Shown here one piece after another: positions 9,801 to 14,310 of a DNA stretch of 14,310 nt. A program made the translations under genes and the position numbers. The DNA is from an uncultured Desulfuromonadales bacterium (GTDB lineage: Bacteria; Desulfobacterota; Desulfuromonadia; Desulfuromonadales; Geopsychrobacteraceae): the NCBI GenBank assembly GCA_945788205.1, contig CALZLE010000429.1:1-14310 (forward strand), in the 5' to 3' direction. Under the pieces are notes generated by a model. The model was not told the origin of the DNA. It saw only the letters and a list, made by a program, of their open reading frames with translations, and ran no database searches. How positions within the stretch are numbered: the first letter of the stretch is position 1; each line of letters begins with the position of its first letter.

Positions 9801-12800
9801 GCGCGCTATTAAACAGCGTGCGGACGGCAGTGCCTGGATTGAAAACGAAAATCTGGGCGGTATTTTTGAACTGGCCGACCTGCGTGCGGTTGACCCGGAA
9901 CGTAGCGATGACCATGATAACAAAGATCAGACCCCGAAGCGGGCCGAACCTGCTGCAGCGCAGCTCCATACTAATACTTTTACCGTTGAGGAGTGGACCG
10001 GCAATGCGGATTTGCGCGGCGGTGAGGGTGGTGACTCTTATAACATCATCTTAAGTGGCGACAGTGACACCGCAACCGATTCGACCGTTGAAGTGCTGGA
10101 TACCGGCTATTATGAAAAGGATAGCATCGTTATCAGCGGCACGACCGAAAACGACCTGTTCCATTTTGATGATCAATATGTCGAAAGGTTATTACTGGCT
10201 GGTGACAACAACACCTTCCTGAAGTTGAATGAATTCACCACTGACATTAAAATTCGCAATGTTGAAGAATTGCCGATCAAGCTGCGGCAGAAAGTCCGTT
10301 ATAACGGTGTCGAGGATGCCGAGGTGCGAGGACGTGCCGGACACGATGTGTTTATCGTCGATAACAGCAATTCCGAACTGGATGTCTACGGCGATGTCGG
10401 TGATGACAGTTTCTATGTCGGCAATGTGCTGAGTACCCGGATCGTCAATGATCCCGATTATGGCGAGATTGAGGTCGTCGATCAGGTCACTCCTGGTGTC
10501 TCCTTCCGTTCTGAGTTTCATGGCGGCACCGGCGACGATTATTTTGAAATCAATCATAATCAGTCAGAGATAACCCTGCACGGCGATGAAGATGACGATA
10601 CCTTCGTCATCAAGGCGCTGCTGACCACAGAAGACAACGATATCAATATCAACAGCGGCGGTGGTGGCAGCGACACCCTGGCCTACGTAAAGAACGCGCC
10701 GGTCAATATTTTTGGCGGCTCGGGTTTTGATACTGTTGTCGTCATAGGGACAGAGGCAGACGACACCTTCTATATCTTCGTCGAAGAAGATGGCGGTGTG
10801 CCGGTTCAGCGGGTCTATGGTGCCGGTCTGGTGGTCCCGACCATCGACAGCATCGAGCGCCTGCTGATCGTGACAGGCGGCGGAGATGACACGGTCTATC
10901 TGTATGGCACATTGGAAGGGCAGGAGATCTCGGTCGATACCGGCAGTGGCGATGATACCATCTTCATCGGCGGCAACCCGGGCGATTTTGAGGTCACCAT
11001 CCCGCAGAGCAGTTCCATCGTCTATCAGAAGATTCCTCAGCCGGATCTCGTGACGACCAAAAGCGTGCTGATCCGCGAGAGTTATTATGAGCCGGTGACT
11101 AAGCGCGTCAGCTGGTTTGGCGTGACTTTATGGAGCTACACCTATCATGTCTACCGTCCGGCCGTTTATCAGCAACAAACCATTACCACCCCGCAACCCC
11201 CGGTGGTTGTGCCGGTAAATACGTTGGTTCCGGAATATCAGGCGCCGGTCCATCTGCCTGAAACACGTCATCTGACCGGCATCCAGGGGCCGCTGACGAT
11301 TAACGGTGGCAGCGACGAAGGTGACCGGGTGATCGTCGACAACAGTTTTGGCGGGCTTGACAGCATTAAGGGGGCTCTGGTCGAGGCGACCGTCGAATCG
11401 ATCGCTGCACTGGACAATGTGCAGGTGCTTGAATTGCAGACTGACAGTGAACAACTGAGCGTTACCGCAGCTGAACCGCTTGATCCGAATTTACTGTCTC
11501 AAGCCGTCGAACAATATATTAGCCGTGATGTCCAGAAGAACGGCACCGGCGCAGGAACTGTGCTTGATAGCCTGCGTCAGCTGGCCGATGGAGAAAGCTA
11601 CGCTATCGTACTTCCGGTAGGGACGCTGGTCGATCGATTGACCGCGCTGGAGTATGTCAGGCAGCAGAGTACTAACCCGATTTATGACAGTAATTACGAA
11701 ATTGTCGAATTCACTGACGGTGAAGATCTGCGTGCCTATGTTTTTACCGAGCAGCAGCTTACCGTAGCAGTGAACAAGGATTACCTGCAGACCGACAGTC
11801 TCGACAGTCGCCGTCTCGAACTCCTGTCAGAAGATACTGTCGTTATCAATCGTGAGTTCAGTGTCGCCGGTCTGGATACCGCCTTTGCCGATACTCGCCT
11901 GCTAACCAATGCGATTAATACCAAGATCAAACGCTTGCACAAGATCAAGGAACCCGGCCTCGCTGAAAGACTGGTTAATGGCGAAGCCTATGATCTGGAA
12001 CTGCCCCTGGGCACGCTGGTGCAGGTTTATGCTGCGGGTGAGGTCGGCAGCGCGCATATTCGTTCTCTGCAGGCGGATGGATATCTGGTGATTACTGACG
12101 AAGACACTGGTGAACACCGTGTTTATACCGGCGCTGATGTTTCGGTGTCCTTATCAGCAGATTACCTGGATGCTTACGAAAAAGTCCGCAGCAAGGACTA
12201 CGATACCGTCTCTGATCTGGGCAGCGCCTATGGGGTGTATTACGAAGGGGTAGAGTTTCTGGATGTCCAGCTGTCCAACAATGATGACCAATTTGTCATC
12301 TATGATACCGGTGCGGAGACGCGGGTCTACGGTAACGGCGGTGCTGACGATATCCGGGTTTTGTCCACCGAAGCGATCCACCCGCTGCAGATCCATGGCG
12401 ATACAGCACCAACCTACAATGAGGATTTCCGCAAGCATACCGACGATTTGGGCCAGTTGCTTGGACTCGGAGCGGATTTCGACATTGAGAACATCACTCA
12501 CGTGCAGTCGCTGTTACAGCTGCTCAGTGACAACTACGCAGAGATCGAATTCAATACTGCGAATATTGAGTTCTGGAGCAATCTGAACCTTGACGACTAC
12601 GGCCAAGCCATTCTGGCTATGCTCCGCGGCCATATTAACGACATCAGCGACTCAGGCTATTATCTCGAGAAACCGGCTGAACTCGCAACGTTGCTTGGGT
12701 TGGCAGGCGGGCTGTACAGTGACGAAAACCTCAGTCACGTTCAAACCCTGGCGAACTATATGGACAGCAAGGACAGCTCGATTATCTTTACTGACAAAAA

Positions 12801-14310
12801 CGATCTAGTAATCCTTAATAGCGAACTGGAAAATTACAACGATCAGATCTGGCGTGAGCTAAAACAGGAATTCAATGAAATAAAACCTGGTGAACACTAC
12901 TCCGGCCGTCTTAAGCATCTGTATGTTTTCCATGATCTGACCAAGGGTACTTATGAGCTTCAGTTCTCCGGTGATCCAAATCCGGCAACTCCGTCAGCCG
13001 GTGCGGTTTTATTTGACAAGACGGATGTAGCGCATCAGAAGGCCCTGATTGCCCAGTTGGTGGATGACTTCAACTTTGTTCTGAAACCGCAGCACGTTTA
13101 TGATGTGCCCACAGAAAAGACCACTATCAACGAAACCCGTACTGCGTCCTACAGCTTCCCGATCATCGATTTCAGCAGCTTCAGATGGTCAATTCAGTGG
13201 GTGACCCGTAGTTTCGACTATACGGTTGCCTATGACACCTATGAACCGATCTATCTGGATAATTTCCGGACAGAGATCTGGGAACAACTCAAAGCTGCCA
13301 ACCTGGTAGCCAATCCCTCCGGCGCGGATACCATCACCATCGGCAGTGCCCTGGATGATAGCGAAACGCTGAATAATATCACCGGGCGGGTTGAGGTATA
13401 CGGCCAGGAGGGGAGTGACCACGTCATCCTTCGTGATGTCGCCAAGGCGGATGCGGATGTGGTGACATTGACCACCGAAGAGATGACCGGTCTGGGTCAT
13501 GTCCAGGGGCTGGGGATGCGCTTCGGCGTGTTTTATGAAACCGATGCGACTGACCGATTGACGCTTGAGCTTGGTCAGGGCAGCGATGTCGCAAACGTTC
13601 AGGCGGCCTATGCGCAAACGCGAATTGTTGGGCATGAAGGTGACGAGCGTTTCTATGTCTCCAGCGACGCGGCAGAAGATCTGAACAGCAATACCGATTT
13701 TCTGACCGGGACGTTGGATAACATTAACACCAGTCTGACGCTTGAAGCTGGAAACGGTCGTCACCAGTTGATGGTCAGCGATGAAGCCAGCGAAATTGGC
13801 GATGCTGATGTTTTGCTCAGTAACGCCGCCATTCAAGGGATGTCCGAAGGGACAATTTTCTACAGCAGTTCTGTCGCGGGCAATTATGCTGCAGGCATCA
13901 CCGTCTGGACCAGCCGTGGCGATGACAATATTGCAGTCAGCAGCACCCATCAGCGGAACTCAGTGCGTACGACGACATCACTGAATACCAACGCCGGCAA
14001 TGATAGCGTCCGCGTTGATCTGCATAAGGGCAGCGATGGTTTCTTCGTACTGAATACTCAACAGGGGGACGATAAGGTTGGCGCGTCAACCTCCAGTCTC
14101 GATTTGATTGTTTTCGGTGGTCTGGGAGCTGACGAGATAGTGACCGGCCAGGGGGCTGATATTCTGTTCGGTGATCGTGGCCAGGTGGTCTATAAAGATG
14201 AAACGGGTCGCACCGTTGCCACCTTCGGGCAGGGAGGCTCAGGAGATATTACTGACGGCGTGGCGCGAGCGCCCCGGTCTGTTTTCAGCAGCGATGAAAC
14301 TCTTGGCGCC
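1..14310 (+). CDS. Giant RTX-like, calcium-binding, matrixin-containing exported protein (internal fragment, both ends missing)
   Basis: Frame +1 is open for 4,770 codons with no stop, and recognisable motifs occur in that same frame from end to end, so this is one real gene with no frameshift. There is no signal peptide, start codon or ribosome binding site because the gene begins upstream; the stop lies downstream. The product is acidic, Asp/Gly/Thr-rich and nearly cysteine-free (two Cys). It combines degenerate and classical RTX repeats, a zinc metalloprotease domain (H832, E833, H836, H842), three related helix/beta modules and several tandem duplications. RTX repeats normally fold as calcium-bound parallel beta-rolls outside the cell after type I secretion; export here is inferred, since no transporter or C-terminal signal is visible. 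From memory it resembles giant LEPR-XLL/haemolysin-type calcium-binding proteins, but the N-terminal LEPR motif is outside the window. The cellular role (adhesin, matrix protein or protease) is unknown. Confidence 0.96.
832..1920 (+). other. Protein region: degenerate RTX/haemolysin-type calcium-binding repeats, first block (residues ~278-640)
   Basis: At least four related motifs occur: L-A-G-K-G-G-A-D-T-Y-T-F (residues 280-291), I-E-N-L-I-G-G-Q-A-K-N-T-F (403-415), I-I-G-S-T-G-N-D-A-L-I-G followed by D-N-T-F (519-538), and I-E-G-G-K-G-N-D-T-L-T-G followed by N-T-Y-Y-F (595-614). They match the loose form of the haemolysin-type repeat in which a GGxGND turn is followed by an N-T-F strand. 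Between them are segments such as F-D-T-L-D-F-Q-S-V-A-T-D-L (957-995 nt) that look like one strand turn of the same beta-helix. The repeats are spaced 60 to 120 residues apart, unlike the tight nonapeptides at 7783-8190. Calcium binding is inferred from the family. Confidence 0.75.
2182..2580 (+). other. Protein domain: matrixin-like (metzincin) zinc metalloprotease, residues ~728-860
   Basis: The segment has the order expected of a matrixin catalytic domain. It starts with a helix (L-S-D-A-Q-L-D-R-L-S-A-E-A-L-Q-R-W, residues 730-746), continues with strands including N-T-I-Y-I-D and a characteristic G-W-F-V-D-P-T-P stretch (residues 791-798), and reaches the active-site helix H-E-M-G-H-L-L-G-L-E-H (832-842). 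In metzincins the three His bind zinc and Glu833 is the general base. M850 in A-L-M-N-S-T-L is the likely Met-turn. All key residues are present, so the domain should be catalytically competent if folded. The domain sits internally, between RTX-like repeats and the helix/beta modules. No Cys-switch propeptide is visible. It may cut other proteins or process the giant chain itself; neither can be read from sequence. Confidence 0.9.
2494..2550 (+). other. Zinc-binding active site HExxHxxGxxH and Met-turn
   Basis: Codons here encode H832-E833-M-G-H836-L-L-G-L-E-H842 and, eight residues later, Met850 in L-M-N-S-T-L. This is the complete metzincin signature: three zinc-ligand histidines, the catalytic glutamate, the glycine that permits the turn to the third histidine, and a Met-turn methionine. 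The spacing from the last His to the Met is short but acceptable for bacterial matrixin-like domains. Confidence 0.92.
2701..3840 (+). other. Protein region: helix/beta module, copy 1 (residues ~901-1280), with an insertion
   Basis: The module begins with a Leu-rich helical lead containing I-P-F-T-G-Q-T-L-A-D-L-F (residues 918-929). It continues into amphipathic strands such as F-L-G-L-D-L-D-L-G-A-F-G-L (residues 1008-1020) and I-T-L-T-V-D-F-G-L-D-E-S-G-E-F-F-V (1054-1070 approximately). The strand part resumes after an insertion with A-S-I-S-L-G-P-L-S-L-G-V. The same plan recurs at about 3900-4800 and 4920-5840. I do not recognise the fold; the alternating pattern suggests a beta-solenoid or beta-sandwich. 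Confidence 0.6.
3199..3642 (+). repeat. Two small duplicated units (NDGxY type) inserted in module copy 1
   Basis: Unit A (bases 3199-3372, residues 1067-1124) and unit B (bases 3442-3642, residues 1148-1214) share a plan. Each has a strand ending in (L/F)-A-G, then a gap to hydrophobic (L-L-I-E-N-S / V-F-L-L-A-D), then N-D-G-(G/A)-Y-(L/T)-V, then D-x-N-x-D/G and a closing T-(L/I)-(I/V) strand. The pattern recalls the short beta units 'GD...NDGxYTV...TTIxV' found in phage and structural proteins, recognised here only by eye. The pair lies between two strands of the larger module, as if inserted. Confidence 0.55.
3841..4800 (+). other. Protein region: helix/beta module, copy 2 (residues ~1281-1600)
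   Basis: The helical lead has K-E-M-P-L-I-S-K-S-A-A-D-I-L (residues 1377-1390), aligning with copy 1 (I-P-F-T-G-Q-T-L-A-D-L-F) and copy 3 (L-P-L-I-G-D-K-L). Long alternating strands follow: F-N-F-D-L-E-L-G-A-S-F, I-D-L-S-V-D-L-G-S-Y, L-D-I-G-F-S-F-D-L-S, and I-G-L-S-F-G-L-D-V. An acidic loop D-D-S-D-G-D-N-R-W (residues 1569-1577) ends the strand part, as a similar one does in copy 3. The function is unknown; structural spacing or calcium-stiffened stalk is a reasonable inference. Confidence 0.6.
4843..4869 (+). other. DxDxDG calcium-loop-like motif
   Basis: Residues 1615-1623 read D-L-D-G-D-G-I-L-E, which fits the DxDxDG calcium-binding loop seen in EF-hand and dockerin-like sites, although the usual acidic residue at loop position 12 is Leu here. 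Comparable acidic loops occur at 4708-4734 (D-S-D-G-D-N-R-W) and 5794-5823 (D-L-D-G-G-G-D-G-K-W), at equivalent positions in successive modules. Confidence 0.5.
4921..5880 (+). other. Protein region: helix/beta module, copy 3 (residues ~1641-1960)
   Basis: This copy starts with L-E-G-M-F-N-G-L-K-S-G-L and S-I-G-L-P-L-I-G-D-K-L-N-S-A-A-D-F (residues 1684-1700), and continues with a predicted helical run. It then gives strands F-N-V-L-L-S-D, L-D-Y-I-F-G-L-G-F-G-L-N-S-D-L-G-L-Y-L and E-F-V-L-T-A-A-A-T-V, and closes with the acidic loop D-L-D-G-G-G-D-G-K-W-D. It is the clearest copy, and its lead motif and closing loop define the module boundaries used for the other two. Confidence 0.6.
5881..7160 (+). 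other. Protein region: conserved-looking block preceding the RTX domain, with the only two cysteines (residues ~1961-2387)
   Basis: It opens with strands and an amphipathic helix (F-V-G-P-I-A-N-Q-V-G-D-I-L-A-P, residues 2026-2040), a lysine-containing helical stretch around 2064-2100, and a Thr/Gly/Ser-rich linker (about 2120-2160). Then come F-P-L-L-Q-K-P-S-S-V-F-G-L-L-M-G (2165-2180), Y-P-I-Y-P-G-L-N-A-R-I-G-G (2203-2215) and a Gly/Ala-rich stretch A-G-A-S-V-G-I-G-G-L-I-E-A-G (2276-2289). Cys2332 (G-P-Q-C-L-F-D) and Cys2380 (N-Y-S-C-P-P-P) lie at its end. From memory, giant LEPR-XLL-type proteins carry a block of this style ahead of their RTX repeats; I cannot name a defined domain. Confidence 0.55.
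7161..7782 (+). other. Protein region: beta-strand ladder leading into the RTX repeats (residues ~2388-2594)
   Basis: Strands punctuated by acidic turns build toward the RTX block: I-V-V-K-A-R-G-L-V-E-I-Y (2470-2481), then Y-L-R-G-K-G-G-A-D-R-I-E-V (2524-2536), V-Q-V-F-G-D-A-G-T-D-R-L-T-V-Y-G (2543-2558) and I-T-I-D-G-G-S-S-A-D-E-L-I-V. The G-K-G-G-A-D and G-D-A-G-T-D turns are degenerate haemolysin-type turns about 19 residues apart. This suggests a continuous beta-helix with longer rungs that tightens into nonapeptides just downstream. Confidence 0.6.
7783..8190 (+). other. Protein domain: classical RTX nonapeptide repeats (haemolysin-type calcium-binding), residues 2595-2730
   Basis: Near-consensus GGxGxDxux nonapeptides include G-G-S-G-K-D-K-L-F (base 7783), G-G-A-G-V-D-R-I-Y (7933), A-G-L-G-D-D-T-I-L (7960), G-G-A-G-E-D-T-L-Y (7987), G-G-A-G-E-D-R-L-D (8014), a degenerate G-G-S-E-I-D-H-L-Y (8041), G-Q-A-D-A-D-I-L-I (8068), G-G-S-G-D-D-I-I-D (8095) and A-G-T-G-A-D-F-I-T (8122). 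Such repeats bind calcium between successive turns of a parallel beta-roll and fold only in millimolar calcium outside the cell. A non-repeat insertion (about 7840-7930) splits the first pair from the main run. Confidence 0.92.
7933..8148 (+). repeat. 27-bp periodic coding repeat, eight units
   Basis: At DNA level the nonapeptides form an eight-unit, 27-bp ladder with unit starts at 7933, 7960, 7987, 8014, 8041, 8068, 8095 and 8122. The units at 7987 and 8014 are the most similar (both begin GGxGGCGCAGG and encode G-G-A-G-E-D). The others have diverged through synonymous and conservative changes, so this is an old array and not a recent expansion. Confidence 0.85.
8191..8607 (+). other. Protein region: acidic segment between RTX block and duplicated unit (residues ~2731-2869)
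   Basis: The segment encodes D-R-L-E-L-T-G-A-D-G-N-I-I-D (2747-2760), Y-S-V-A-N-R-T-E-T-L-T (2783-2793) and a Glu-rich run T-L-E-E-L-E-E-L-A-I-D-L-D-E-G-A-D-Q-V-T-V (2793-2813), followed by L-D-L-G-T-G-E-T-L. The last part looks like a degenerate haemolysin-type rung. The Glu-rich part may be helical. I recognise no enzyme motif. Confidence 0.4.
8608..9120 (+). repeat. Tandem duplication of an unrecognised ~80-residue unit
   Basis: Copy A (8608-8835, residues 2870-2945) and copy B (8845-9120, residues 2949-3040) align along their length. A hydrophobic strand (V-F-L-L-T-D / H-L-L-V-A-Q) is followed by a gap and then Q-S-L-Q-Q-F-H-R-Y / Q-S-F-Y-R-Y. Next come Y-L-F-N-S-D-G-S-P-Q-L / Y-L-Y-D-A-T-G-Q-P-L-L, then Y-I-T-Q-A / Y-Q-I-Q-Q, and the closing V-E-T-R-A-T-D / V-E-T-R-T-E-Q-D. 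Aromatic residues in the (Q)-(K/E)-G-x-Y-L-(F/Y) core are conserved. The pair interrupts the RTX-like region, so it looks like an inserted and then duplicated domain. I do not recognise it. Confidence 0.7.
9121..9555 (+). other. Protein region: beta-helix flank upstream of RTX patch 2 (residues ~3041-3185)
   Basis: Visible motifs are V-T-F-Y-G-G-N-D-A-D-L-F-F-L (residues 3096-3109), a haemolysin-type rung, then V-S-H-V-V-R-E-D-G (3125-3133), L-S-Y-A-I-K-H-A-N-N-L-H-D-Q-V-H-I-L-A-Q-G (3140-3160) and an Asp-rich D-N-T-S-D-D-E-D. From memory the H-V-V ... S-Y-A-I-x-H ... D-Q-V-H-I segment is conserved in giant LEPR-XLL-type proteins just before an RTX patch; no defined function is known to me. 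Confidence 0.45.
9556..9690 (+). other. Protein domain: RTX patch 2 (residues 3186-3230)
   Basis: Four haemolysin-type turns follow each other: T-G-R-G-E-D-L-V-V, a degenerate G-S-Q-F-D-D-V-I-D, T-G-L-G-N-D-T-V-T and G-G-R-G-V-D-T-F-I-D-A-G-G-T-D. They are spaced nine residues apart like the main RTX block, and likely form a short calcium-bound beta-roll. The patch is short and capped on both sides by non-repetitive sequence. Confidence 0.85.
9691..10980 (+). other. Protein region: long-rung GxxGDD(T/S)F beta-helix repeats (residues ~3231-3660)
   Basis: The haemolysin-type turns here are separated by 15 to 40 residues. Examples are L-R-G-G-E-G-G-D-S-Y (3338), R-A-G-H-D-V-F-I-V (3445), V-Y-G-D-V-G-D-D-S-F-Y-V (3462), F-H-G-G-T-G-D-D-Y-F-E-I (3506), L-H-G-D-E-D-D-D-T-F-V-I (3526), I-F-G-G-S-G-F-D-T-V (3570), G-T-E-A-D-D-T-F-Y-I (3583), V-T-G-G-G-D-D-T-V-Y-L (3624) and T-G-S-G-D-D-T-I-F-I (3647). 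Each turn is followed by a hydrophobic strand, as in RTX-like beta-solenoids. A charged, Pro/Lys-containing linker (about bases 9890-9965) divides the region. Calcium binding is likely but weaker than in the nonapeptide block. Confidence 0.7.
11023..11274 (+). other. Tyr/Pro/Val-rich linker interrupting the beta-helix (residues ~3675-3758)
   Basis: The segment is rich in Tyr, Trp, Pro and Val: R-E-S-Y-Y-E-P-V-T-K, then W-F-G-V-T-L-W-S-Y-T-Y-H-V-Y-R-P, then T-T-P-Q-P-P-V-V-V-P-V-N and V-P-E-Y-Q-A-P-V. It contains no haemolysin-type turn and lies between D-D-T-I-F-I-G-G and the rung G-P-L-T-I-N-G-G. It looks like an extended exposed linker or a small inserted aromatic domain. Function unknown. 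Confidence 0.5.
11479..12180 (+). repeat. Tandem duplication of an unrecognised ~105-residue unit
   Basis: Copy A (11479-11799, residues 3827-3933) and copy B (11872-12180, residues 3958-4060) share a helical start (N-L-L-S-Q-A-V-E / R-L-L-T-N-A-I-N). The core is L-A-D-G-E-S-Y-A-I-V-L-P-V-G-T-L-V / L-V-N-G-E-A-Y-D-L-E-L-P-L-G-T-L-V. A strand pair with E-F-T-D-G-E-D-L-R-A-Y-V / I-T-D-E-D-T-G-E-H-R-V-Y follows, and the unit ends T-V-A-V-N-K-D-Y-L / S-V-S-L-S-A-D-Y-L. This is a clear ancient duplication. The core looks like a helix followed by a small beta-barrel or sandwich; I recognise no named family. Confidence 0.75.
12241..12414 (+). other. Protein region: single haemolysin-type rung between duplicated units
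   Basis: V-E-F-L-D-V-Q-L-S-N-N-D-D-Q-F-V-I (residues 4084-4100) and T-R-V-Y-G-N-G-G-A-D-D-I-R-V (4107-4120) resume the beta-helix pattern seen at 9980-10980, followed by L-Q-I-H-G-D. The two inserted duplicated blocks on either side therefore appear to interrupt an otherwise continuous solenoid. Confidence 0.6.
12448..12840 (+). repeat. Tandem duplication of a short helical unit
   Basis: Copy A (residues 4150-4185) has L-G-Q-L-L-G-L-G-A-D-F-D-I-E-N-I-T-H-V-Q and then L-L-Q-L-L. Copy B (residues 4228-4270) has L-A-T-L-L-G-L-A-G-G-L-Y-S-D-E-N-L-S-H-V-Q and then T-L-A-N-Y-M. Matching features are (L)-x-x-L-L-G-L, an acidic gap, N-(I/L)-(T/S)-H-V-Q and a following strand (I-E-F-N-T-A / I-I-F-T-D-K). 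The spacer between copies contains another helix (A-I-L-A-M-L-R-G). I do not recognise the unit. Confidence 0.7.
12841..13320 (+). other. Protein region: helical/aromatic insertion before the terminal cassette (residues ~4281-4440)
   Basis: The segment has a charged helix (Q-I-W-R-E-L-K-Q-E-F-N-E-I-K, residues 4282-4295), strands H-L-Y-V-F-H-D-L and T-Y-E-L-Q-F-S, a second helix (H-Q-K-A-L-I-A-Q-L-V-D-D-F), and an aromatic strand region (S-F-R-W-S-I-Q-W-V-T-R-S-F-D-Y-T-V). No haemolysin-type turn occurs until base 13321. It belongs to the inserted block that begins at about 11023. Confidence 0.45.
13321..14310 (+). other. Protein region: terminal-type RTX-like cassette, continuing past the window (residues 4441-4770)
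   Basis: The solenoid resumes with A-D-T-I-T-I-G and V-E-V-Y-G-Q-E-G-S-D-H-V-I-L. It then runs through G-Q-G-S-D-V, G-H-E-G-D-E-R-F-Y-V, G-I-T-V-W-T-S-R-G-D-D-N-I-A-V (4632-4646 approximately), N-A-G-N-D-S-V-R-V and Q-Q-G-D-D-K-V. The end carries F-G-G-L-G-A-D-E-I-V-T-G-Q-G-A-D (4705-4720) and I-L-F-G-D-R-G-Q-V-V-Y (4721-4731), followed by a G-x-G-G-S-G-D-I-T-D-G stretch. From memory the 'FGDRGxVxY...TDG' signature is typical of giant LEPR-XLL-type calcium-binding proteins and is normally followed by further RTX turns, so the protein continues beyond the window. Confidence 0.6.

Noticed and set aside
1..14310. Search for rRNA, tRNA, terminators, promoters, insertion-sequence ends and attachment sites
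   Set aside because: I saw no cloverleaf or rRNA-like sequence, no hairpin with a T-run, no convincing promoter pair and no terminal inverted repeats; uninterrupted coding makes such sites unlikely.

Overview
The whole 14,310-base window lies inside one protein-coding gene. Reading frame +1 is open from the first codon to the last: 4,770 codons with no stop, and neither the true start nor the true stop is present. The product is therefore a fragment of a giant protein, probably over 0.5 MDa when complete. There are no intergenic stretches, RNA genes, promoters, terminators, mobile elements or CRISPR arrays that I can support. All other open frames, on both strands, are shadows of this gene. 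The features below mainly divide the protein into regions, using window residue numbers (residue 1 = bases 1-3).

Layout: (1) residues 1-277, an unrecognised beta-rich stretch; (2) about 277-640, degenerate RTX/haemolysin-type repeats of the form I-x-G-G-x-G-N-D / N-T-F; (3) about 728-860, a matrixin-like zinc metalloprotease domain with an intact HExxHxxGxxH site and a Met-turn candidate; (4) about 900-1950, three divergent copies of a helix-plus-beta module, the first carrying an inserted pair of small duplicated units; (5) about 2000-2390, a conserved-looking block holding the only two cysteines; (6) 2595-2730, a classical run of RTX nonapeptides; (7) 2870-3040, a tandem duplication of an unrecognised unit; (8) 3095-3660, a second RTX patch and many GxGDD(S/T)F beta-strand repeats; (9) 3680-4280, a Tyr/Pro/Val-rich linker followed by two further unrecognised tandem duplications; (10) 4440-4770, a terminal-type RTX-like cassette with G-D-R-G-Q-V-V-Y, still running at the window edge.

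The architecture (almost no Cys, acidic, Asp/Gly-rich calcium-binding repeats, embedded metalloprotease) indicates an exported, calcium-stabilised surface or secreted protein of a Gram-negative-type bacterium, most simply a type I secretion substrate. From memory it resembles the very large 'LEPR-XLL / haemolysin-type calcium-binding' proteins of marine and sediment bacteria. Moderate GC and codon use would suit a Desulfuromonas-like Desulfobacterota member, but this is a weak inference. Its role is unknown; adhesion, matrix formation and calcium-dependent proteolysis are candidates.

No separate multi-gene system is visible. The parts most likely to be undescribed are the internally duplicated units at 8608-9120, 11479-12180 and 12448-12840, and the triplicated module at about 2700-5840.
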